Shown here: positions 10,102-19,809 of the stretch, piece by piece
Numbering within the stretch: position 1 is the stretch's first letter
Layout: each line of letters opens with the position of its first letter
Assembly (NCBI GenBank): GCA_012728075.1
Contig: JAAYFV010000166.1
Coordinates: 1-64,000, forward strand
Length of the DNA: 64,000 nucleotides
Direction: 5' to 3'
DNA from: Tissierellia bacterium
GTDB lineage: Bacteria > Bacillota > Clostridia > Tissierellales > Tepidimicrobiaceae
Position numbers and translations under genes: made by a program
The notes under the pieces: model-generated
Told to the model about the DNA's origin: nothing
Seen by the model: only the letters and a program-made list of their open reading frames with translations
Databases searched by the model: none

Positions 10102-10810
10102 CGTAATAACCGTAGAAAATTTAAACTTTAGTTTTGGGAAAAACCAAATATTAAAGGATATTAGTTTTCAAGTTGAAGAAGGGGATTATCTGGGGATAGT
10201 TGGTCCCAATGGTTCAGGGAAAACCACTTTGATAAAGATATTATTGGGACTAATTGGCCCCTATGAAGGAAAAATAATATTTAATGATGAAATAGGAAAC
10301 AAAAATTCAATAGGTTATGTGCCTCAAGGCGCTATAAAAAGGGATAGATTATTTCCAGCAACTGTAGAAGAAATAGTAGCTACTGGATTATTATCCCAAA
10401 AAAAAGGCATGAAATTTTATTCTAAAGAAGACTATAGAAAAGTAGAGAATATACTTAAAAAACTAGGAATATATGGCCTAAAGAATAGAAAAATAGGCAA
10501 TCTATCTGGGGGTCAAATTCAAAGAGCTTTACTAGCTAGGGCTATGGTGTCAAAGCCAAATATATTATTTTTAGATGAACCTACAAGTGCCTTAGATCCT
10601 AAAATAAGAGAGGATTTTTATAGCATATTAAAAGAAATAAATAGGGAAGGGGTAACAATAATACTAATATCCCATGATATTCTTTCCATAAAAAAGTATG
10701 TAAATAAAATACTATATTTAAATAGGGAAATAATATTTTATGGCCCTTATGACCAATTTAAAAATTCAAAAGAGATAGCCCAGTATTTTGGAATAACTTC
10801 AAGGGATTAA
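10091..10810 (+). CDS. znuC: Metal (zinc) ABC transporter ATP-binding protein
   Basis: Walker A GPNGSGKTT, LSGGQIQRALLARAM, LFLDEPTSALD. Confidence 0.88.
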   Translation: MMNNVITVENLNFSFGKNQILKDISFQVEEGDYLGIVGPNGSGKTTLIKILLGLIGPYEGKIIFNDEIGNKNSIGYVPQGAIKRDRLFPATVEEIVATGLLSQKKGMKFYSKEDYRKVENILKKLGIYGLKNRKIGNLSGGQIQRALLARAMVSKPNILFLDEPTSALDPKIREDFYSILKEINREGVTIILISHDILSIKKYVNKILYLNREIIFYGPYDQFKNSKEIAQYFGITSRD

Positions 10811-10829
10811 CAAATGGTGGTGATATGAG

Positions 10830-11660
10830 ATGAAAGAATTTTTGCCATTAATTATGGAGGCATTACAACAGGATTTTATATTAAGGGGAATAGTAGTAGG
10901 TTCTTTAATAGCTATTTCTTCATCTTTTTTAGGGATATTTCTAGTGCTTAAAAAGCATTCCATGATAGGAGATGGACTTGCTCATGTAAGTTTTGCCACT
11001 GTGGCTATTGCCTTATTATTAAATAAATCTCCTTTAATAATATCCATACCTTTAGTTATTCTTTCATCTTTTTTAATACTTAAATTAGATGAAAAAGCGG
11101 ATATACATGGGGATGCAGCTATAGGGCTTATTTCTTCATTGGCTATAGCAGTGGGGGTTTTAATATCAAGTATATCTAAAGGATTTAATGTGGACCTATT
11201 TTCCTATTTATTTGGTAGTATTTTGGTTATAAGCAAGATGGACTTGATATTATCCATAATATTATCTATTATAGTTATACTGATTATATGTATTTTCTAT
11301 AATAGTTTATTTGCTATAACCTATGATGAGGAATTTGCTAATGTATTAGGAATAAATTCTAAATTTATTAACTATTTAATATCTACTTTAACATCTATAA
11401 CCGTGGTTTTAGGGATTAGGATAGTAGGGACTATGCTTATATCCAGTATGATAATATTTCCTACGGTAACAGCCTTACAGGTATCTAATAGTTTTAATAG
11501 CACCATACTAATTTCTTCTATAGTGTCGATAATTAGTGTTATAATGGGAACCTTTATATCCTATATATTCAATTTGCCTACAGGAGCAACTATTGTAATT
11601 ATAAATGGAATGTTCTTCCTTTTATTCTTTCTCATAAGGAAGTTAAAAAATAATAATTAA
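10830..11660 (+). CDS. znuB: Metal (zinc) ABC transporter permease
   Basis: ABC-3 family: LKKHSMIGDGLAHVSFATVAIA, multi-TM. Confidence 0.88.
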   Translation: MKEFLPLIMEALQQDFILRGIVVGSLIAISSSFLGIFLVLKKHSMIGDGLAHVSFATVAIALLLNKSPLIISIPLVILSSFLILKLDEKADIHGDAAIGLISSLAIAVGVLISSISKGFNVDLFSYLFGSILVISKMDLILSIILSIIVILIICIFYNSLFAITYDEEFANVLGINSKFINYLISTLTSITVVLGIRIVGTMLISSMIIFPTVTALQVSNSFNSTILISSIVSIISVIMGTFISYIFNLPTGATIVIINGMFFLLFFLIRKLKNNN

Positions 11661-11688
11661 AATTAACCAAAACAAGGAGAAGGATAAA

Positions 11689-12123
11689 ATGCTTAAATAT
11701 ATTGATAATAAAGATATATTCAAAGAATGTGGAATTAAAAAAACAAAACAGAGAAACATCTTACTAAATATATTAAAGGAAGAAGAGGAACCATTGACTG
11801 CAGAGGAAATTTTTATAAAAGCTAGGGAAAGGGATAAGTATATTAATCTTTCAACTATATATAGGACACTTAATATATTTATATCAAAGGATATAGCGAT
11901 AAAATTAAATTTAGAAAAGGAAAACAAATCCATGTTTCAATTAAATATGATGGATCATCAACATCATATAAGATGTATATCCTGTAATAAAAAGATAAGA
12001 ATAGATAAATGTCCTATCATTGGATATGAATATTTTATAGAAGAGAATACAAATTTTCATATTATAGGACATAAGCTTGAGCTATATGGATACTGTTCTA
12101 AATGTAAAGATAAAAAACAATAG
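11689..12123 (+). CDS. Fur-family transcriptional regulator (Zur-like)
   Basis: KKTKQRNILLNILKEEEEPLTAEEIF, NLSTIYRTLNIF, HHIRCISCNKK, CSKC; linked to znuACB. Confidence 0.85.
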   Translation: MLKYIDNKDIFKECGIKKTKQRNILLNILKEEEEPLTAEEIFIKARERDKYINLSTIYRTLNIFISKDIAIKLNLEKENKSMFQLNMMDHQHHIRCISCNKKIRIDKCPIIGYEYFIEENTNFHIIGHKLELYGYCSKCKDKKQ

Positions 12124-12191
12124 ATATAATTAAAAATATTGTTAGCATTTTATATATTATAATGGATAAATACCATATATAGGAGGAAAAG

Positions 12192-12794
12192 ATGAATAGA
12201 AAAAGATTGCTTATTATAAGTATTATATCCATAGCAATATTTATAATATTAGGAATCAATATTAAAACTTCTCAAGAAGGGATTTTATTTGATGAAATAA
12301 TAATGGACTATGTCCATAGCAGAACAACTCCTCTAGGTACAAATATTATGAAAACAATTACTTATTTTGGGTCAGTATATTTTTTCTTACCCATTGGGAT
12401 AGTAATATTTATATATATGCTAAGGCAAAATAATACCCAGGGAATTCTTTTATTAATACTATCTACCTTAGGTTCCTATGGGTTAAATTTTATACTTAAG
12501 AATATATTTGTAAGGACTAGACCTTTAAAATACTTTTTAATAGAACAAGGGGGATATAGTTTTCCCAGTGGACATGCCATGGTATCTATGACCTTTTATA
12601 CTACAATGACTTATATATTTACAAGGGATTGTGAAAAAAGGGACAAAGAAAGTGTTATATGGTTTTTAAATGGATTAATCATATTTTTAATAGGATTTAG
12701 TAGAATCTATCTAGGAGTTCACTGGCCAACGGATATACTCATGGGGTACTTAATAGGCTATATATATTATAAGGGAATAATATATATAATTTAG
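12192..12794 (+). CDS. PAP2-superfamily phosphatase
   Basis: KNIFVRTRP, YSFPSGHAMVSM, SRIYLGVHWPTD signature. Confidence 0.9.
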   Translation: MNRKRLLIISIISIAIFIILGINIKTSQEGILFDEIIMDYVHSRTTPLGTNIMKTITYFGSVYFFLPIGIVIFIYMLRQNNTQGILLLILSTLGSYGLNFILKNIFVRTRPLKYFLIEQGGYSFPSGHAMVSMTFYTTMTYIFTRDCEKRDKESVIWFLNGLIIFLIGFSRIYLGVHWPTDILMGYLIGYIYYKGIIYII

Positions 12795-12854
12795 AAAAAC
12801 TACATGATCAAAAGAACTTTTTTAAAAGAAATACTTTATTTAAATTTTCAAAAG

Positions 12855-12870
12855 TGTTATTATTATAACA
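12855..12870. promoter_or_regulatory. Rex-like operator upstream of hydrogenase operon
   Basis: TGTTAT-TATT-ATAACA (GTTA-N6-TAAC) in the 197-bp upstream intergenic region. Confidence 0.45.
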
Positions 12871-12991
12871 ATAGTCTAACTAATCTACATAAAAAGTAAT
12901 TCAGCTTTTATATAAAAAATTCTTCCATTTTCCACTTCAGCGAACGTAATAGTGAGTAGTTTGTAAATTTTATTAGAAAGGAGTAAAAAAC

Positions 12992-14824
12992 ATGAGTAGA
13001 CTTAGTATTATTACCAAAGATAAAGCACAAGCCACTGTTGAAGTCCTATACAAAGACCTAGAACGTAGAATTATTGCAAGCCCTCCAGGATTATGCCCAA
13101 TAGATTTAGCCTCTTCTTTTTTAAAGATGTGTCATGCACAAACTTGTGGTAAGTGTGTTCCCTGTAGAATAGGCTTAGGTCAATTGGAAAGCTTACTAGA
13201 AAGTGTATTGGATGGAGAAGCAGATTTGGAAACTATCAACTTAATAGAAAAGACTGCAAAGGCCATTTATTATTCAGCAGACTGTGCCATAGGATATGAA
13301 GCAGCTAACATGGTATTAAAGGGAGTTGAAGGTTTCAGAGATGATTTTGAAGAGCATATATTACGTGGTAGATGTACTTTTGAACTATATCAGCCAGTTC
13401 CATGTGTATCCTTATGTCCTGCTGGAGTAGATGTACCAGGTTATATTGCATTGATATCTGAAGGAAGATACAAAGATGCTATTAGATTAATAAGGAAGGA
13501 CAACCCTATGCCTGCTACTTGTTCATTAGTCTGTGAACATCCTTGTGAAACTAGATGTAGAAGAAATATGATAGATGACTCTATCAATATTAGAGGCTTA
13601 AAGCGATTTGCAGTAGAGAATGCAGGCAAGGTACCTGTTGAGGAAAGGGCACCTTCTACTGGTAAAAAAGTAGCTATAGTTGGAGGGGGCCCTAGCGGAT
13701 TAAGTGCAGCTTATTATCTATCCATTATGGGACATGATGTAGAAATATTTGAGCAAAATCAGAAACTAGGTGGAATGTTAAGATATGGAATACCAAGCTA
13801 TAGACTTCCAAGAGAAGTATTAGATGAGGAGATTAATACTATTCTTTCTACAGGAATAAAAGTACACAAAGGTGTAAAAATTGGTAAGGATTTGACAGTA
13901 TCAGAACTAAAAGAGAAATTTGATGCCATTTATATAGCTATTGGAGCTCAGACAGATAAAAAACTAGGTATTGAAGGTCAGGAAGCAGAAGGTGTTGTTT
14001 CCGCAGTTGAAGTTTTACGTCAAATAGGAGATGAAAAATATCCTGATTTTACAGGTAAATCCGTTGTAGTTGTTGGTGGGGGAAATGTGGCAATAGATGT
14101 AGCCCGATTAGCAGTACGTTTAGGTGCTGAAAATGTTAAGATAGTTTATCGTAGGCGAAAGGTGGATATGCCTGCTATGGAAGTGGAAGTTGAAGGAGCA
14201 ATAGCAGAAGGCTGTGAAATATATGATTTATACGCACCAAGTAAAATAGAAACAGATGAAAAGGGTCATGTTAAAGCTATTTTAGTAAAACCTCAAATTG
14301 TAGGGCCTATAAGGGATGGTAGACCAGTACCAGTTGAATCAACAGATGGTATCCGGAGGATAGAATGCGATTCAGTTATCATAGCTATAGGGCAAGGCAT
14401 TGAATCCAAATCCTTTGAAACAGAAGGGATACCAGTAACTGAAGGGGCAATAGATGCACCTGATTGGCTAGGTATAGAGGATATTCCTGGAATATATGCT
14501 GGTGGAGATTGTGTATCAGGACCAGCAACAGTAATTAGAGCTATAGCAGCTGGAAAGGTGGCAGCCGCTAATATAGATAATTATTTAGGATACCATCATA
14601 TAATAGAAACAGATGTTAAGATACCAGAAGCTAGATTGGCAGATAGAATACCTTGTGGAAGGGTTAATATGAGGGAAAGAGATGCATCGGAGAGAATTAA
14701 GGACTTTGATTTAGTAGAATGTGGTATGACTTGTGAAGAAGCTAATCAAGAGTCTAGAAGATGCTTAAGATGTGATCACTTTGGATTTGGAGTATTTAAA
14801 GGGGGTAGGATTGAAAGATGGTAA
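12992..14824 (+). CDS. NAD(P)-binding, FAD-dependent oxidoreductase: NuoF-type C-terminal 4Fe-4S domain fused to GltD/NfnB-like module
   Basis: N-term QTCGKCVPCRIGLGQLESLLE (NuoF-type cluster motif), then CPAGVDVPGYIALISEGRYKDA and GGGPSGLSAAYYLSIMGHDVEIFE, GGGNVAIDVARLAVRLGA. Confidence 0.85.
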   Translation: MSRLSIITKDKAQATVEVLYKDLERRIIASPPGLCPIDLASSFLKMCHAQTCGKCVPCRIGLGQLESLLESVLDGEADLETINLIEKTAKAIYYSADCAIGYEAANMVLKGVEGFRDDFEEHILRGRCTFELYQPVPCVSLCPAGVDVPGYIALISEGRYKDAIRLIRKDNPMPATCSLVCEHPCETRCRRNMIDDSINIRGLKRFAVENAGKVPVEERAPSTGKKVAIVGGGPSGLSAAYYLSIMGHDVEIFEQNQKLGGMLRYGIPSYRLPREVLDEEINTILSTGIKVHKGVKIGKDLTVSELKEKFDAIYIAIGAQTDKKLGIEGQEAEGVVSAVEVLRQIGDEKYPDFTGKSVVVVGGGNVAIDVARLAVRLGAENVKIVYRRRKVDMPAMEVEVEGAIAEGCEIYDLYAPSKIETDEKGHVKAILVKPQIVGPIRDGRPVPVESTDGIRRIECDSVIIAIGQGIESKSFETEGIPVTEGAIDAPDWLGIEDIPGIYAGGDCVSGPATVIRAIAAGKVAAANIDNYLGYHHIIETDVKIPEARLADRIPCGRVNMRERDASERIKDFDLVECGMTCEEANQESRRCLRCDHFGFGVFKGGRIERW

Positions 14825-16560
14825 ATATAGTAATTGATAATAAAAAGATAAAAGTTCCAGAAGGAACAACTATATTAGATGCAGCTAAATTAAATGACAT
14901 ACCTATTCCCAATCTTTGCTATCTTAAGGAATTAAATGAAATTGGAGCATGTAGAGTTTGTGTAGTAGAAATAGAAGGAATTAATAGATTGGTTACAGCT
15001 TGTAATAATGTAGTAGAAGAAGGTATGGTCATCTATACCAATAGTCCAAAGGTAAGGGGAACCAGACGTATAAATGTGGAATTGATTCTTTCACAACACG
15101 ATGCTCGATGTGCTGCCTGTGTTAGAAGTGGAAATTGTAGTTTACAAACTATAGCCAATGATTTAGGAATTTTAGACATTCCTTATGAAGAGGATCTACC
15201 TCATGCAAGATGGACTAAAGGTTTTCCATTAGTACGTGAATATGAAAAATGTATAAAATGTATGCGCTGTATTCAAGTATGTGATAAAATTCAAGACTTA
15301 AATATATGGGATTTATCCAATACAGGTTCTAGAACCAATGTAGATGTTTCTTTAAATAGAAGAATAGAAGAATCTGACTGTTCCCTTTGTGGTCAATGTA
15401 TTACCCATTGTCCTGTTGGTGCTCTTCATGAAAGAGATGATACTCAAAAAGTATTTGAAGCATTAGCGGATGAGGATAAGATTACAGTAGTGCAAATTGC
15501 ACCAGCGGTAAGAGCAGCTTGGGGAGAAGAGCTAGGTTTGAGTAGAGAGTTTGCAACAGTAAATAGATTGGTAGCAGCATTAAGAAGAATGGGATTTGAC
15601 TATATATTTGACACTAACTTTACTGCTGATTTAACCATAATGGAAGAGGGAAGTGAATTTTTAGAGAAGTTGAAGAATAAAGAAAATGAGAAATTCCCTA
15701 TGTTTACTTCCTGTTGCCCAGGATGGATACGTTTTATGAAAACTCAATATCCTGATATGGTAGAGCAACTATCCACTGCTAAATCACCACAACAAATGTT
15801 TGGAGCCATAGCTAAATCCTATTATGCAGAATTATTAAATGTAGATCCTAGTAGGATTTTCTGTGTATCTATTATGCCTTGTACAGCTAAAAAATATGAA
15901 TGTGATGTATCTGTTTTAAATGATGCAGGTGCTGGGCAGGATGTAGATGTGGTGTTAACTACTAGAGAAGTAGTAAGAATGATAAGGGCTGAGCATATCG
16001 TACCAGAAACATTAGAAGAAGAAGAATTTGACACACCATTGGGCATTAGCTCTGGTGCTGCAGTTATATTTGGTGCAACTGGAGGAGTAATGGAAGCAGC
16101 TTTAAGATCAGCTTATTATTTGGTAACCAATGAAAATCCAGATCCAGACGCATTTAAGGAAGTAAGAGGTAAAGAAGGTTGGAAAGAAGCAACTTTTGAT
16201 TTAGCAGGAAATAATATTCGAGTAGCTGTTGCCAGTGGCTTAGGCAATACTAGAAGATTGATAGAAGCCATTAGAAATGGGGAAGTAGAATATGATTTTG
16301 TTGAAATAATGGCTTGCCCCGGTGGCTGTGCAGGTGGAGGAGGTCAACCTATTAAGGATGGAGTTGAATTAGCTGAGGAAAGGGCTGAAGTATTGTATGG
16401 ATTAGATAAGATAAGCAATATTCGATTCTCACATGAAAATCCAGCAATAATAAAATGTTATGAAGATTATTTAGGTAAGCCTTTATCACCTCGTTCCCAT
16501 AAGCTTCTTCATACAGACCAACACAAATGGGAATTAAACACACTTTCTAAAAAAATATAA
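14818..16560 (+). CDS. [FeFe] hydrogenase catalytic subunit, group A (2Fe-2S plus 4Fe-4S N-terminal domains)
   Basis: H-cluster motifs TSCCPGW, MPCTAKKYE, MACPGGCAGGGGQP; N-terminal 2Fe-2S ferredoxin and two CxxCxxCxxxC clusters. Confidence 0.93.
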   Translation: MVNIVIDNKKIKVPEGTTILDAAKLNDIPIPNLCYLKELNEIGACRVCVVEIEGINRLVTACNNVVEEGMVIYTNSPKVRGTRRINVELILSQHDARCAACVRSGNCSLQTIANDLGILDIPYEEDLPHARWTKGFPLVREYEKCIKCMRCIQVCDKIQDLNIWDLSNTGSRTNVDVSLNRRIEESDCSLCGQCITHCPVGALHERDDTQKVFEALADEDKITVVQIAPAVRAAWGEELGLSREFATVNRLVAALRRMGFDYIFDTNFTADLTIMEEGSEFLEKLKNKENEKFPMFTSCCPGWIRFMKTQYPDMVEQLSTAKSPQQMFGAIAKSYYAELLNVDPSRIFCVSIMPCTAKKYECDVSVLNDAGAGQDVDVVLTTREVVRMIRAEHIVPETLEEEEFDTPLGISSGAAVIFGATGGVMEAALRSAYYLVTNENPDPDAFKEVRGKEGWKEATFDLAGNNIRVAVASGLGNTRRLIEAIRNGEVEYDFVEIMACPGGCAGGGGQPIKDGVELAEERAEVLYGLDKISNIRFSHENPAIIKCYEDYLGKPLSPRSHKLLHTDQHKWELNTLSKKI

Positions 16561-16566
16561 TTTTGT

Positions 16567-16600
16567 AGGTCTCTAAGGATACAATATTCTTTAGAGGCCT
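16567..16600 (+). terminator. Candidate terminator after hydrogenase gene
   Basis: Inverted repeat AGGTCTCTAAGGAT / ATTCTTTAGAGGCCT with G-U pairs, followed by TATTT. Confidence 0.5.
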
Positions 16601-16617
16601 TATTTAGTGATATAATA

Positions 16618-17610
16618 TTGGTGGGAGGGATGGATAATATGAGTAAAATATATTTAATTATAGTATGCCTAATTATAATTTTATTTACCACTAGCTGTGG
16701 AACAAATAAAGCTGTGGAACCGATAACAGTTAATTTTTCTTTTGTAGATGGTATCCCTGCTCTTACGGTAGCTAAAATATTGAAGGAAAAACCTACCATA
16801 GATGAAAATATAACTATAAATTATGAAATACAAAAATCTCCAGATCTATTAGTTAGCAAGGTACTAAAGGAAGAAGCAGATATAGCAATAGTTCCTTCTA
16901 ATTTAGCAGCTCAAGCGTTTAATAAGGGGCTTCCTTACAAGCTAGTAGGAACAGCTACTTGGGGAACTATTTATTTAGTTGGTACAGAAGATATAAATAG
17001 TTTTGATGAATTGAAGGGAAAGGAAATATATGCTTTTGGGAAAGGACTTACACCAGATTTAGTACTTAGATTTGTACTTTCAGAAAATGGTATTGACCCA
17101 GATAAAGATATAAATATAAGTTATTTAAATGCTGCTTCAGAAGTAGCTCCTGCTTTATTGGGAGGTAAAGCTAAATTAGCCCTTCTTCCAGAACCATTGG
17201 TAACCAATATAATGATGAAAAAAGAAGATGTTAAAGTAGTACTTGATTTAAATGAAGAATGGAAAAATATTACAGGAACTAGTGGAGGATACCCTCAAGC
17301 TAGTTTAGTAATAAAAACAGATTTAATAGAAAACAATAGAGAGTTTGTTGATGAATTTATTAAACTATATGAGGAAAGCATAAAGTGGGCTAAAGAAAAT
17401 CCAGAAAAACTAGGGGATTATTCAGAAGAATTGGAATTAGGAGTCAATAAAGCTTCCATAGTGGAAGGGATAGAAAGGATTAACATAGGTCCTTTTTCCA
17501 TTGGAGAAAGCAAAGAAGAATATAAAATTTATTTTGAGACAATAATGGATTTTGCACCAGATTTCATAGGAGGAAAAATCCCTGATGAGGAAATATACTT
17601 TGAAAGATAA
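16618..17610 (+). CDS. SsuA/TauA/THI5-like ABC transporter substrate-binding lipoprotein (start may be 16639)
   Basis: Lipobox LFTTSC; NFSFVDGIPALTVAKILKEKPTI...; adjacent permease and ATPase. Confidence 0.8.
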   Translation: MVGGMDNMSKIYLIIVCLIIILFTTSCGTNKAVEPITVNFSFVDGIPALTVAKILKEKPTIDENITINYEIQKSPDLLVSKVLKEEADIAIVPSNLAAQAFNKGLPYKLVGTATWGTIYLVGTEDINSFDELKGKEIYAFGKGLTPDLVLRFVLSENGIDPDKDINISYLNAASEVAPALLGGKAKLALLPEPLVTNIMMKKEDVKVVLDLNEEWKNITGTSGGYPQASLVIKTDLIENNREFVDEFIKLYEESIKWAKENPEKLGDYSEELELGVNKASIVEGIERINIGPFSIGESKEEYKIYFETIMDFAPDFIGGKIPDEEIYFER

Positions 17611-18346
17611 AAGATTATCTATCATATCTAGGATAGTACTAATACTAATTTGGATAGTACTATCCCATTTAATAGATAACGAAGTAATATTTCCAACTAT
17701 TAACAGTACCATAAATAGTTTAATTGATATAGTAAAGGATCCTAAATTTATTATCATAATAAGCTATTCTTTGATGAAAGGCTTAATTGGCTTTTTTATA
17801 TCATTAATTATAGCTGTGATTATGGGAATTTTATCTAGTATATTTAAAATAGTTTATCATATTATGGCTCCTATCATAAATTTTTTAAGTTCGGTACCTA
17901 CTATGGCTATAATTATATTAGCACTTATATGGTTAAACAATGAAATTGTACCTATGTTTGTGGGATTTATAATGGTATTTCCTATATTGTATGAAACAGT
18001 TCTTAAAGGCATATTAAACATAGACAATAAAATAATAGAAATGGCACAAGTATATGATGTAGATAGACTTATTATCGTAAAGGATATATATTTACCTAGC
18101 ATATTTATTAATTTAAGCCATGTATTTGAATCTGCTCTAGGTCTTAATTTAAAGATGGTAATTGCAGGAGAAGTTTTAGCTCAGCCTAAATATGGTATAG
18201 GGAGCAGTCTTCAATTACAAAAAATGTATTTAAACACATCAGGAGTTTTTGCTTGGATTATAATAATACTTTTAATTGTTAAAATGATACAATGTTTATT
18301 AAGTAAAATGAAACATATACTTGGTGCAAATAAATGGAAGGGATAA
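17585..18346 (+). CDS. SsuC/TauC-like ABC transporter permease
   Basis: Multi-TM, MAQVYDVDRLIIVKDIYLPSIFINL (EAA-like loop), GLNLKMVIAGEVLAQPKYGIG. Confidence 0.85.
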   Translation: MRKYTLKDKRLSIISRIVLILIWIVLSHLIDNEVIFPTINSTINSLIDIVKDPKFIIIISYSLMKGLIGFFISLIIAVIMGILSSIFKIVYHIMAPIINFLSSVPTMAIIILALIWLNNEIVPMFVGFIMVFPILYETVLKGILNIDNKIIEMAQVYDVDRLIIVKDIYLPSIFINLSHVFESALGLNLKMVIAGEVLAQPKYGIGSSLQLQKMYLNTSGVFAWIIIILLIVKMIQCLLSKMKHILGANKWKG

Positions 18347-18347
18347 T

Positions 18348-18977
18348 ATGGAATATAAAGCAATAGATATAGTAAAATACTATGGAGATTTAAAGGTTTT
18401 AGATGGCATTACTATGGATTTTCAACCAAATAAAACTACTTGTATTTTAGGACCTTCTGGATGTGGAAAAACCACTTTTTTAAATATAATAGCAGGATTA
18501 ACAGATATGGATTCAGGAGAAATAATTGGATTTGAAAATCAATATATATCTTATGTTTTTCAAGAGGATAGATTAATTCCATGGAAAAATGTAAAGGAAA
18601 ATATTGGTTTTGTTTTAAAAGGCAAAATGGTTGAAAGTAAAATAGAAGCTACTATAGATAGATATTTAAAATTAGTTAATTTAGAGGAGTATAAATATTA
18701 TTATCCAAAAGAACTAAGTGGGGGTATGAGACAAAGAATAAGTATATTAAGGGCTTTTGCTTATCCTTCCAATGTACTTATAATGGATGAACCCTTTAAA
18801 TCCTTAGATATAAATAATAAACAAATTGTAATGGATTTTTTTAAAGAATTAATGGCAAAAAAAAATAGAACCTGTATAATGGTTACCCATGATATGGAAG
18901 AGGCTTTTACATTGGGAGATAGGATAGTAATTCTTACGGATAAACCTGCTAGGGTGAAAGAAATAATTGAAGTTTAG
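18348..18977 (+). CDS. SsuB/TauB-like ABC transporter ATPase (ORF track starts at upstream TTG 18321)
   Basis: GPSGCGKTTFLNIIAGL, LSGGMRQRISILRAF, LIMDEPFKSLD. Confidence 0.9.
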   Translation: MEYKAIDIVKYYGDLKVLDGITMDFQPNKTTCILGPSGCGKTTFLNIIAGLTDMDSGEIIGFENQYISYVFQEDRLIPWKNVKENIGFVLKGKMVESKIEATIDRYLKLVNLEEYKYYYPKELSGGMRQRISILRAFAYPSNVLIMDEPFKSLDINNKQIVMDFFKELMAKKNRTCIMVTHDMEEAFTLGDRIVILTDKPARVKEIIEV

Positions 18978-19014
18978 GGACAGTTGGAAGGATTTCTTTA
19001 CATAGATTAGAACC

Positions 19015-19347
19015 TTGCATATAATTTCTATGGAACCAGATGAAATATTACCAAATGGAGAAATAAGTCCACAAATGCTTTACATTACCAATGCAGATAG
19101 TAATGTTCAAATAAGTTCAAGTAGCAGGGCAACAGTTGAGGCCTATGTTATAGGGTATAGCAATACTGTAACAAAGACAAAAGTTGAGGCAGATTTACAG
19201 CAATTGAAAAATGGTAGATGGACATCTATTAAGACTTGGTCAGTATCAAAAAACAGTTATAAAGCAACTCTTGTAGAATCTATACAGGTATCAAAGGGAT
19301 ATTCATATCGAGTAGTTGCAACAGTTACCGCTTATATTAGTTATTGA
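19015..19347 (+). pseudogene. Fragment of a small exported protein (no signal peptide or start context)
   Basis: MEPDEILPNGEISPQMLYITNADSNVQISSSSRATVEAYV... resembles the mature part of secreted beta-rich proteins; no RBS or signal peptide upstream. Confidence 0.45.
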
Positions 19348-19400
19348 TGTCAGGGAATGAGGGGGTTTAAGGATTAACAAGATACAATATTAAATTTTAA

Positions 19401-19736
19401 GGAGGTTCAGCATTTAATTCAAGTAGCAATTCAGGAATAATGGGAGACAGTTATTGGTATTATAGAAATTCTAGCAACAGAAGTACGTCTTGGACAGCTG
19501 CAAAAATCTTATTAAGAAGTGAAAATACTTTAGGACCTAAAGCTAGAACAGTATCTAAATATGGAGATTTAGATGTTGGAAGTATAGTATTTTTAACTAG
19601 AAGTGGAACCCCCTATCATTCTGTTATAGTTGCAGAACCAGGTGGCGATCCTATGGTATCAGCCCATACTTCTGACTATTATGGAAGATATAGTAATAGG
19701 TATATAGTGGTATCAGTCATATCAAAGCACATGTAA
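19401..19736 (+). pseudogene. Amidase_6 (putative amidase domain)-like C-terminal fragment
   Basis: GGSAFNSSSNSGIMGDSYWYYRNSSNRSTSWTAAK...YGDLDVGSIVFL...HSVIVAE...AHTSDYYGR resembles the end of amidase_6 domains; in-frame TAA at 19398-19400 and the N-terminal catalytic part is absent. Confidence 0.5.
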
Positions 19737-19778
19737 GAGGATATTATGAATAGTATATTGTTAGGGATAATAATAAAA

Positions 19779-19805
19779 TAAGACGGGAATCAATACCCCG
19801 TCTTA
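19779..19805. terminator. Bidirectional intrinsic terminator
   Basis: TAAGACGGG...CCCGTCTTA between convergent genes. Confidence 0.8.
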
Positions 19806-19809
19806 TATC

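Noticed and set aside
16509-16799. Minus-strand 96-aa ORF over hydrogenase end and lipoprotein start
   Set aside because: Overlaps two confident plus-strand genes; no homologous motif.
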